Positions 23,284 to 33,720 of a stretch of DNA of 64,000 bases are shown here, in pieces. How positions within the stretch are numbered: the first letter of the stretch is position 1; each line of letters starts with the position of its first letter. The translations under genes were made by a program, and so were the position numbers. The stretch comes from Panopea generosa (lineage: Eukaryota > Mollusca > Bivalvia > Adapedonta > Hiatellidae), in contig CM055909.1 in the NCBI GenBank assembly GCA_029582155.1, forward strand, positions 46,998,412 through 47,062,411. The letters run 5' to 3'. The notes below the pieces were generated by a model. The model saw only the letters and a list, made by a program, of their open reading frames with translations, did no database searches and had not been told where the DNA came from.

Positions 23284-24340
23284 AGATGTAAATGTTACCA
23301 TTTGTCGTTTCTTTTGTATGTAATTATAATTGTACTTACAATAATCATTCTGTACATTGATTGTGCGTCTGATGTTGTGGTGGCTGTATTACTTTAAAGG
23401 GAGTATATCAAGAAAAAAAATCTATAAATGTCTTATTACTTTTAAAATGGTTAAAATACATCCCATTATCATTAAAAGATAAAATCCGAATGGCTTAGTA
23501 TGTCAAATCTACCAAAATGTGACAAAAGCGCTATTTAAATCGGAATGGTAAACTTGAAACGAAATTCCCATTCTAAAAATAGACATCACTTAAATACTTA
23601 GACTTTCAAATCGTCATTCGGACTCTTTCTTAGATAAAACAATATTTACTATGTGTAAACCTGCATAACGGATCAAATCTAAATCAAAATGAAATCACGT
23701 GAATCATTTAATATGTCACAAAATGTAGTACAATTTTAAGCGGGAAATCTATTTTAGTCTATCCTAGACGCGTAGTCCAAGTTAGAATATCCCTTTTCAA
23801 TATATTATTTTGGCATGTTTAGTAGATATTCATTTGGCATTACGGAGACTTAGTCGGTAAATATATATAAGGCATTATATATTAGGGAAAATTAGCCATT
23901 CCCATTAAATACTACGTCTTATGTTTAATAAATATTTTAGTAACTTTGTTTAAAGGTGCAATATTGTGATCAAAACCTTAATACTTACGTGAGCTACGAT
24001 GCTTATCTTTTGATATGGTCAATTTAAATTGCCTCAATGATTTAAAATTAAATATCAAAATATGCTCCTACAGTTTTTAAATATGTACCTAAAGGTATTT
24101 TATTAATGATTTCGTCATTATTGAAGATTGATAAAGTCAAAACTCAAACAAGTGAATTAGTTTATAGTATTGGAATTCAATTGGCCATGGCTTCCATAAT
24201 ATATGAATACAAACTGTGCAGTCATGAAAGTCATAAAGAAATAGTATGTTCATATCACAGACCAGTTAATAATTGTCACTAAAAAATTGACCCTGTGAAC
24301 CCTGGGTACAGATTTTCACAAATATTTAAATCACTTTCCT
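23284..24340. other. AT-rich DNA, nothing recognised
   Basis: No recognisable coding or repeat feature. Confidence 0.5.
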
Positions 24341-24553
24341 TCGAAATGTCCACAAACAATGATCATTAAATGGGGCTGTGACCGCGAAATACTGCCAGTC
24401 GTCTTTATAGGAAACATGTGTATATTACGTCCTCTGAAGAAGCCACGACGATTGGAACAGGTCTGTCTTGCATGCCAGAAAACGACTTCCAGGAGAGATC
24501 CTAAAAAATATATAAAGAACAACCGAAAACTGCTTCAAAAGTCATACCTATAG
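24331..24553. other. GC-richer segment with competing open frames
   Basis: The plus frame (24,359-24,553) and the minus frame (24,522-24,331) are both open. On the minus strand an acceptor-like TATATATTTTTTAG precedes 24,504, and all three frames after it stay open for 25 to 60 codons. No family is recognised, so strand and frame cannot be fixed. Confidence 0.2.
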
Positions 24554-24621
24554 CAATTGAAAAGCAGGATGTGGGAGGGTGGGTAATTATTGCAATACAT
24601 AGAAACACAATGGGTTATTAA

Positions 24622-24804
24622 TTATTTTTCTGCGATTGGATGTGCGAACAGCTTCCCGAAACCCGGAACGCCTGAAAAAGGAAGTTGATAAAACGGAGTT
24701 CCTGTAATAATCACTTTACTGTAGTAATGACGCAAATACATAAATAAAGGTATTAAGTAGCGGTTTCCTCCTTCAGTAAGCAGATTTGGTCTTTTACTTG
24801 ACAA
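24622..24804 (-). other. Open frame, possible terminal exon
   Basis: A 60-codon frame ends in GVPGFGKLFAHPIAEK and a stop. Within it a good acceptor (CAACTTCCTTTTTCAG) would begin a terminal exon at about 24,677. It matches no family known to me and has no partner exon in view. Confidence 0.2.
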
Positions 24805-24828
24805 ATCCTAATATTACAAAATATTTAT

Positions 24829-25030
24829 AGCGGGACGATAGTAAAATGGATAGTGTGTTTGCCGCTCATGCCAGAGGTTGCAGGTTCGATCCCCTTGCTC
24901 AACCCGACGCCTCTCATAAAACAACACTCAGTACTGGTTCTACCCAGGAAGCGGACTCGAGAGCGGTTCACACAAGCTCTGAGCTTTCATCACAATCGAG
25001 TTAAAATAAATAAGTATAAACCAATATTAC
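24829..25030 (+). repeat. tRNA-derived SINE, type 1 (near full length)
   Basis: The head runs AGCGGGACGATAGTAAAATG (A-box region), with B box GGTTCGATCCCC at about 24,882-24,893. The body words are ACTCAGTACTGGTTCTACCC and GAAGCGGACTCGAGAGCGGT, and it ends AGTATAAACCAATATT. The same order is found at 63,735-63,935 (minus) and, as a subfamily, at 30,941 and 41,299. The frame at 24,853-25,041 is a by-product. Confidence 0.9.
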
Positions 25031-25463
25031 GAAATCATTAATGAAATACATTTACATGTATATTTAAAACTGTCAATGTCGCTGATCATAGTTTGATAAA
25101 TGTGGCTCTGAAATTCACCGGGCGTTTCTTTATCCTTTCAGAATGTGTAAAATATTCAAGCAGCGTGTCTAGATACAGAATATTTGTCATCTGCTGTTAT
25201 AACTTTATTGGACAAGTTGTTATATACGTATGTTGTGTCCCATTTACAAACGCACATGTTCAATAAACCATTCGGAATTGGATTTGTGTGTCTCAAACCA
25301 TTATTTAAAGCTAAGTGTAATGTACTATTGTATGATAGCAGACACCTATATGCGTATCAGGAGCGGTCATTCAGTCGTTTTATTCTAAATCTGGCAGTAT
25401 TGGACTCTCGAGTGTGTCATTGCTGGCAAATATGTAATTAAGTTTTGTTAAAATTTACATATT

Positions 25464-26025
25464 TATTACTGTTTGAACAGAAGCCGGACGCAGGCGAGTG
25501 TTTTGGATTACTTGATAACGAGTGAAAATAATCTTAACAATATCTTTTTTACGAATCTGTTGGATTTAATGGAATTTTCTGATTATTGTCCTATATAGTT
25601 TGCGTTAAGTTGTCGCACGACTGGAAATAAGCATGTCGATATTGTGCATAATGACAACATTGTCTGGGATGCTATTTCATGCCGAATAATTAAATTATTT
25701 ACTGCAATCTAAAAGTCAATGTATTAAAGACGTTACGGACAATATGACTGACCATAAAGTTGGATTAAATGACAGTATAATAAATATTATATACGATATC
25801 CTTCAAATAATCGGAAAATCTTTTAGATATCAGAAGACAGAATGGTTTACCGAGAATTATAAGAAAACGAAAACAACATTTTTTAAAAACAGATCAAAAT
25901 GGTGCAGGAAACATTTTTTTTCCCAAATGAAATCTGTTTTTGCAACATATGCTTTTTGTTCGAAAGAAAAAATAACTTTGATTATAAACACACAATTAAT
26001 GATATCAATGACAATATCAATATAA
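25464..26025 (+). mobile_element. LINE endonuclease/linker relic with frameshift
   Basis: The first part (25,464-25,598) reads QASVLDYLITSENNLNNIFF then TNLLDLMEFSDYCPI before TAG. The SVLDY.I.S..L...I and FSDHCPI-type ending are hallmarks of the apurinic-like endonuclease domain of LINEs (here Tyr for His). After a frame change, 25,690-26,025 reads DNMTDHKVGLNDSIINIIYD, then ILQIIGKSFRYQKTEWFTEN and a Lys-rich stretch, which fits the linker before the reverse transcriptase. The reverse transcriptase itself is absent. Confidence is good for the first part and moderate for the second. Confidence 0.65.
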
Positions 26026-27059
26026 ATATAAGTACTTAGCATGACAGTAAACAGCCAATCATTGTTGAATTTTTACATAAAAAACTACGAGGAATCAGAA
26101 ATTAGTAAAGTGATATCATCGTTTAATCACCTGAATATGACGTAGTATCAGCAGATTGATGTTTTTCGTAGATGCAGAATTTTGACAACACCATAATAAA
26201 TTAATTGCAAGACTATCATCCTCGCCCCCTACTCCCCCTAATTCCATGCCGCCCCGACCGTTTCTATTAATATATATATATATATATATATGGTTAAATC
26301 ATGGTTGGTGTTTGTGGTGGGGAGAGTTGAGATTCGCGTGGTCATGCGACACTTTATGACACTTTATCTGCATGTGGAAAACAAAATGAAGATACTCCAT
26401 TAAACCAATGCACGAAAAAGCGACTAAATCTTAATGATATTTTACCAGTATTATACATTTATTTACTGCATTTATGTAAATCATGTAGGTCATCTTAATA
26501 TTTTTGTTACGTATTTAATTCTTAATAATAGACAAAGTTTAAAGAAATATTGGAAAAACATACTTCGATATTTGAAACATTGGCAGTAAACAAGAAAAAC
26601 AATCTTCATGGCTATATTATTTGTAGTATAGCCCAGCAAATAGACCAATGCATATCGATGGGTTTACGCTACCCCATGTATGATATTGGATATATTTAGG
26701 GAGTCGATATTTAGAAATAAAAAAAATACAGATACAAATCATTACTTATGTTCCTTTGCTTATAAACCTTCATACATTACAAGACCATTACATGTAATTT
26801 ATAAATTATTTATATTACACTAAACTGTGTATTATTGCCGTTACAATGTTTATGTTAATCTTTTATAAACATACATATGCAATTGTTAAACGTTTAACTG
26901 TACGTTCAGTAGTGTGTTAATAACATATCCAGCTTGATCTTCGAAGGATCCTGGCGTTTCTAAATATATTGACATCAAAGAAACACAGTGTTATTCTTGT
27001 ACAATTCTGACCCTTTTAAAAAAACACCGCCCCATAGGAAATTCACATCAAAGGAAGCT
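26026..27059. other. AT-rich DNA with a (TA)n tract
   Basis: A TA repeat lies at about 26,270-26,290. Nothing else is recognised. Confidence 0.5.
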
Positions 27060-27061
27060 GG

Positions 27062-27180
27062 CCAATCAGCCAACACATCGAATAAGTAACTTGTTTTATA
27101 AAAAGTTCTGACTGAACGCCAACACGCACATTCAAAATATCCAGTTTATCTGAATCGGCTAGTCGCGAATAAGAAAAGGT
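27062..27180 (+). promoter_or_regulatory. Promoter-like: CCAAT box, TATA box, 5' exon and donor
   Basis: CCAATCAG at 27,062-27,069 is followed by TATAAAAAG at 27,097-27,105. That would put transcription start near 27,125-27,135. About 50 bases later comes AAGAAAAG|GTAAAA, a plausible donor at 27,178/27,179, so the first exon could be a short untranslated one. No downstream coding exon is identified with confidence; the repeated frame at 28.5 kb is on the same strand. Confidence 0.35.
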
Positions 27181-28079
27181 AAAACATGATCTGCTTCACT
27201 GCCGTCAGTGACGTACAACACGAATACAAATTGTTAATAAGAATGTTATTAGATCTAACGTAAGGTAAAACATATTTTGATTGTTATGCAGGACATTATG
27301 TTGACCTAGTATTTTCAATTTCCTTTGAAATATTATGCAATGATGTTGAGCTGTTTCTTGATTTTTCTAATATTTGCTCCAGCAACTATCTAAGTATTTT
27401 AATTAATTTTACATAAGTCGTCTGACTGATCATGTGTTGACACTTCCGGATAATTATTAATTAGTTTGCCTGGGCAGCTGTCTGGACAAAGATGCCATTA
27501 GCGTATTGAATAGTTGTTGTGTGTAGACTGCGCTTCAAATAATTTAACCAGACATAATTCGAGGTTGATTGTTTGGTTACTCGTACAATGCGTTATTTAA
27601 AATACATGTAACACATTTTTATCATTCATTATCAATAATTTCATTAAATTCTTTACGAACTGAAATAGATATATTTATTTAAAATTCAACACTCAATATT
27701 CAACCTCAGTTCAAACCACCATCGTGTTGATTGGACGAACAATTCGCAAATCATTGGGTACCCTGAGCGCGGTTGTTTTTACCATTCCTTCATTCAATGA
27801 GCCCGTCCATTCAAATATAACATAATGGTACCGTTAAATCAGCCAAACTCACATATGCAGTCCCTTTAATTGCCACATGATTTAAAAGTCCTAATCATTG
27901 GATGTTTCTTTTAAAAGCACCCGTCTTGTTAATATATTTATATGTATGTTATTTAGACTATCATATTGAACTGATAGTTTAAATAACGGACATAAGCTTA
28001 CGCTTAATTTCTATTGGATATAAATAGTTCTATAAAAAATTTGCACAATGTCGAAAATATGTTTTAATGGGATTTAACC
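27181..28079. other. AT-rich DNA, nothing recognised
   Basis: A slightly GC-richer patch at 27,715-27,800 holds a reverse CCAAT box (GATTGGAC) but no other signal. Confidence 0.45.
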
Positions 28080-28300
28080 CATATTCTAACACATGACAAG
28101 TTATATATGGTAGATCTAAGTTTGTTGGTGAAGAAATACCTCAGAATCAATCTAAGTAAAACCACCGTCAAACCGCAATAAAGTTACAAACTTTATAGTT
28201 ATTGGATCGAGCTAGACTCGAACGCACAACCTCAGCGGTGAAAGGTAATTAATCTTGAGACGGCTTCTTATACAACTCGACAACTCGGACCCTCAAACCG
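28080..28300 (-). repeat. tRNA-derived SINE, type 3
   Basis: A box CCGAGTTGTCGAGTTG (complement of about 28,275-28,290) and B box GTGCGTTCGAGTCTAGC (complement of 28,211-28,227). The body with GAAATACCTCAGAATCA parallels the copy at 51.2 kb. Confidence 0.7.
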
Positions 28301-28545
28301 CGTATCGGATCTGCCACAAAGGTACACATCTCGTAATGAGAGTTATTTTGACATATATTAACTGATAATATTGGTAGACATTTATAAATGACACAAATCG
28401 CCGAGGGGAATAATATTTAGACAGGGTGTAAGCGAAATCGTCAAGGTATTAAAGTTTTGATTTTGGAGTTATAGAATCAGAGCTTATCTTATGATTGAAT
28501 TAAAGACTGCAATATATATATATATATGCAGATAATTATTTGTGA

Positions 28546-28769
28546 ATAACCAAGACATAAATGTACAGACCAGACTACGGCGAGTGCGCCTATTTACAAT
28601 TCAAAACATAGACACAATATCAAGGCCTCTGCCAACCAATAAATTTGGTGTCGACCATAACCAAGACATAAATGTACAGACCAGACTACGGCGAGTGCGC
28701 CTATTTACAATTCAAAACATAGACACAATATCAAGGCCTCTGCCAACCAATAAATTTGGTGTCGACCAT
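28546..28769 (+). repeat. Perfect 111-bp tandem duplication, in frame
   Basis: Two identical 111-bp copies (37 codons) lie head to tail. The plus frame stays open through both and ends 16 codons later at a TAA. The repeated peptide includes NQDINVQTRLRRVRLFTIQN and ISRPLPTNKFGVDH. The only in-frame start upstream is a GTG, and an in-frame TAA lies at 28,533-28,535, so any coding use would need an exon border inside or just before the repeat. No family is recognised. Confidence 0.9.
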
Positions 28770-29289
28770 GACTTATATACTATGGATTTACATGCAACAC
28801 ATCTGGACTGGACGGACAGTTAACATACATAAACTGATAGTTTTATATGAGTAGGATCCAGTTAAGGTATCATGACTACTCACATGTATACAAAGGGCAT
28901 ATTTATAAACCAGTTGGATCATAGAGATACATATATGCATTGAACCTCTACGGCAAAGTAGTCACGTGGCATTTAAATATAATCATTGTTGTCATCATCT
29001 TTGTTTTAATGAAGAACCTTGGGCTATGTTTTCATTCGAAGTATTTTATATCAAACCCTTTCTAAAACAAGCCATTACTTTTTGCCTTTCAAAAGAGTAC
29101 ATTTTGTATTGTTTTAAGCAGTTTGTTGAATCTATAAGAGACGGTTCTTGAACATAACTTTTATAAACAATAAAATTTATGTATTTACCATCGATATCAT
29201 TTTATGTTAAGGAAACCAGAAATATGAGAGATTTATTAGCATAATACTATTCATTAGGTACATGCCTTCTATAAAAACTAGCAAATATC
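28770..29289. other. AT-rich DNA, nothing recognised
   Basis: The 61-codon frame at 28,966-29,151 has no recognised domain. Confidence 0.45.
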
Positions 29290-32200
29290 AGCTAGTGATG
29301 TAGTAAAGTATATCATCCTTCTAGTGACGCCATTTGTAGTATATATTGCTTGTTGCATTTCAAATATCTTTAAGTTAATACAATCAAAATCTGATCCCTA
29401 TTAAAATGAATTAAATCATGTAATATACGATATTAAAACACATATATAGTACACCCTGCAATGTGGGCGGGCATAACTCTTGCCCAAGTCTCTTTTATTA
29501 CATTTATCTTATCTGATAATATCTTATCAATAAATATTAGTAATTTCCTTATTGAATATAATTTAAAATATTTTATCAATTACTTTGCTGTTAGTTATAT
29601 TTTACCTTTAAGTTAATAACCCCAGACTGTTTACGTTTACCAGTGAAATGGAATTTGGAAACTGTATAATTGGATATACCTATCAAATTTGTCTTCTTCT
29701 AAATTGATAAATATTCCGATTCATTACTGTTCAGCTAATATATAAAATACGTGTCTAGACATGCTGTGCTCTGTACAATCCTATCAAAAAAGGAAGGTCT
29801 ACGAATTGTCTTCAATATGTTTATCTGTCAATTTATTCTCTTATAAAATCAGTTAAGTATGTTAGGAAAATAATTTTGATGCTCAAACGTCGTATCAATG
29901 GAAATATCGGATGCAATTAAACATTTAATTGCATTTTTCTCCCTAGAAAACAAGTTTTGTGTCTGTACAATGTCTCCCCTTAGTGATTTATTGACGGAGT
30001 GTGCTACGTTGCGTCATAACTGTCATTTTTTCCCGACGATTATACTGCCGGTATCAGTATAATAAGTGATAACAGGAAATAAGAATTAGTTTAAAGCTAC
30101 ACATTCCTGGTAGGTAAATGACACTTACAATTATATATTGACTTTGTAGCACAAACATAAACGTGTATTTTCTGTGCTGGGACTGGGTTTTTTACCATGC
30201 GCATCAACTTAGTTCGACGATTTAGATTTGAAACAGTCTTCAAACATATACGTGTAGTTTTCCTTCACAATAATGGTTTGAAACATTTTACTGTGTATAT
30301 AGATGATTGGTTTGGTCATTTGTTTGTATGAACTCGAATCAGCAGACATTCATAATAAGATGTAATAAATACGACTAGAGTAACATGTAAAATAAGAAAT
30401 GGAACAAAAACGAAAGATGGTTAAATTATATCCATGGTTTTCTTTCATACGGTGTTTATAATAACTAAGATATCGTGACAAAGAGTAACCAGTCGAAATT
30501 AAGTTGATAAGTTTTTGAATAAACTTAATAAAAAGGGACAGTCGCCTAGTCTATAACGATATAGCGTATATTCATATCGTTAATATGGGTATAATAAGTA
30601 TACTAATATTTCAATATAAACACCGTATGAACGAAAACCATCAATATAGCTGAACAGGAGTTTCCTTTTTGTTACATTTTTTCTTTAACGTGTAATTCTA
30701 GTCGTAACTGTTACATCTTATTATGAATATCTGCAGATTTTATTCTCTTGAATTTTAAAGTATGCCAGTTTGTTCTCTTTTGATTGTCATTTATTGGACA
30801 TATCAGACTGGATTTATGTTACAAATTTCTTAAATTAACAACACACTGTCTACATTGATATCTTGTGTGATATATTTATTATCTTCTTAAATTCCATTTT
30901 TGTCTGTGTAATAATAACATGTTTCCATGAGACATCTTTAAGCGGGGCGTTATTGTAGTGGATAGAGTGTTGGCCACTTACGTCAGTGGTTGCTGGTTCG
31001 ATACCCAGCTAGACCCGATGACTATAAAAACACTCAGTTCTATCAAGGAAGCGGACTAGAAAGCGGTTCAAGCAAGATGTAAGCTTTCTTCGCAATAGAG
31101 CTTAGATAAAATAATACCAACTAAACTAAAAACATTTTAAGCAAGACGTTACTAGCTTACGGAAGTCACTCCGGTCATTGAGTCATTGCCCTGACATTTT
31201 CTGTTACACATTTTGACAAGAATAATAAGATCATAGAAGATAACGTATTAATGTGTGTCTAAGTCGTGACAACATTACACATTTTGACAAGATTGGTAAG
31301 AAGATTATGTTGCAATTTAGGTATCGAACACGATCAGGTTCCTGTTTCACAAACATTTTTAAGTATTTACTTATATAAAAAAGGCATTCACGTGACCATG
31401 TATTAAGCTAAGTCCAGGAAAACTGTTGTTGTTACATTGACATTGAATAAAGAAAAAGGAATTTTAGATAAAACTTTAATAAATGTTGGTCGAACGTGAT
31501 CCATTTTTTGAAATTTTAAAACATTGTATTGCCTTGATATGCCAATAGGTTGGATCACAAGTTCTAGCAACATTGGTTATTACCCTTCCCACCAGAAAGG
31601 AGTGGCTACTATGGCGGTTGTCTACTTAATACAACACTACAAACGATCATCGTCCGATTTATCTTTCCTTTCCAAATACCTGAATGGTTGAAAATTAAAC
31701 TTTAATAAATCTTCTTTTGGGAGGTGTTTTATGTTTGTCTTTTTGAAAACGGTTCAAAGTGTATCCATTTGTCCCTTAGAACCACGCTGATTTAAATGTG
31801 CTGTCCAATTGAATATAATAATTAAGTTTATCTGTAACGATATGAGACGGTTAAAATAACAAAACCATACATCGAATTTGCTTTAGGTGATTAACGTCTG
31901 CTTGTACAGTATAAGTGAGGCCAGACGAAAACCAAAGCAAAGCACTGGACATTATATCCTGGATACTCGACAATATTTTGACTGGTATTGTTGGTACAGC
32001 CAATACAGAACGTTTATCAATGACGATCGTAGAAGCAATGCTTTTGGATTATTTGTTGTACATTAAATCATTATATCGGATGCGTAATGCCAATGCCATA
32101 TTCTTAGATGATGAGAAATATTTTAACAATTTAATTTGAAGTTGATATATATGATTCCGCTACTGGTTGGAGCGATGATATTAGACCAAATTTCAGCCAA

Positions 32201-33720
32201 TATTTTCTGTTAAATTCTTAGAAAAGTACTGATTTATTTAAAGAATATTGAGGAGCATTCTGATATTAGTTACAAGTCTATTTATGTTACAAGGATTCTG
32301 TTCCATACGAATATGCAGAAAATTACACGTCGTTATGAGAGATTGATGCACTTAATCTAAAAGCTTAATTCATTACCGGTTCAAATATCAAAGTAATTTC
32401 ATAAAACCTCAAACCATTAAGGCGTATAGTTACTTTCGTTCACTATGTAGATGTAGTAACACCGGTGAATTAACAACCGATAAGAACAATATATATACTT
32501 AAATAGCATTGCTTTAAGCTTTATTGATCGTTTGAAATGTTTATAATAGTCGTATACTCTTGGCAGCGGTACGTAATTGATATAAAATACGAAACTAATG
32601 CATCTTGACGAATATCTTCAATTACTGTTTTATCTACATGTATATATAAAGCAAATTACTGTCTTTCTAAAAGGGTGTATAGTACAAAAAGTACGAGACC
32701 TAATGTAATACTCTGACCCACTGACATCGTTAAAGAAACTTACTATAGATTATTTTACTCCTACAAAAAACGACAAGTGGTCTTTGTCGATAGTGCAAAT
32801 GTAAGTAGTACACTCCTAGAAGCCTAACTTAAAATAAAATAAAATACGAAACTAATGTAGTTCGTTTAACTATTGCTCAAGTCAATAAACTTTTTCGGTT
32901 GATATCAAATGGCACACTAGCCTCATAATACATTATATGATTTAGTTTGTACTAAGAAAGACAATGGGTCAAAAGGAAAACTTGTAGATAAAAAACGGCA
33001 CATATGATCAATTACAATATGTAGGTATCAATCAATGTATTTAAATGTCATAAATCATCGTTGCATGAAACGCCGCCAACGCTACCAGGGTACGCTCGGC
33101 AAACTAATAAATAAAGGTTTGAAAAGAAAACAAATCGTCCATTTCCCAGCTTCCCGTTTCCTGTTTCTTACTTATGTACCCGTGTAAGTTATTGAACACC
33201 TGTTAATCAATATATACGTGTAGGACTCTCCTAAATGATGTGTTTAATATAATATCAGGTTTTCATAAAAAGCAAGATTAGACGTAGTACCCAAGTTTAG
33301 TTCCCGACCACTGTACCAATGATGACACGAAGTGAATCACTGACTAGCATGTTGTAAAATTAACATTGTGTTTATATAGAACATGTTGAAAGTATACCTG
33401 TGTTTACCACAATCAGGATTCTACTTTCAAATACATTGTTCTGTATCTTTGATTCTAATCTGTGGTATTTAAGGTACTTCCCGTTCACATGTTGGTACCA
33501 TGTAACCATTTAAGTGTGAGCGTGCTGCAATACTCAAGTCCATTCAATCAAATCAATCGTTTACTGTTTCATTGTATTTACCAGATTAAACAAATAAAAC
33601 ATTTCAAGTATAAGTGTATGATGATATTCCAGTATGATTTATAATATCACTACTAAAACAATGGCAGTGTTGTCGTGAATCATATTGCGATGGTATGCCA
33701 AAAAACCATCTTACAATAGT
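29290..33720 (+). repeat. Large dispersed repeat family, copy A
   Basis: Copy A is shared along much of its length with other parts of the window. Its first 0.8 kb (29,290-30,120) recurs at 49,610-50,360 (plus) and, inverted, at 36,060-36,440. The next 3.5 kb (30,150-33,690) recurs at 40,355-44,150 (plus) and partly, inverted, at 52,190-54,570, 55,020-55,560 and 60,960-61,480. Copies are roughly 75 to 90% similar by eye. Short frames are open in places (29,898-30,062; 31,915-32,139), but differences between copies change the amino acids freely. It is too decayed to assign to a transposon class. Confidence 0.8.
30941..31135 (+). repeat. SINE type 1 inside copy A
   Basis: The head is AGCGGGGCGTTATTGTAGTG, the B box is GGTTCGATACCC, and the tail is GAAGCGGACTAGAAAGCGGT. 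The same SINE sits at the same place in copy B (41,299), so it inserted before the two copies separated. Confidence 0.9.

Noticed and set aside
24331-24522. Nuclear-receptor-like word (NRRGFFRGR) on the minus strand
   Set aside because: The cysteine spacing of a zinc-finger DNA-binding domain is absent.
29898-30062. Small frame (54 codons) that can be read in copies A, D and E of the large repeat
   Set aside because: Most differences between copies change the amino acid, and copy D has lost the ATG, so there is no sign of selection on a protein.
31915-32139. 74-codon frame in copy A
   Set aside because: The matching part of copy B (42,667 onward) contains stops and frame changes, and no domain is recognised.
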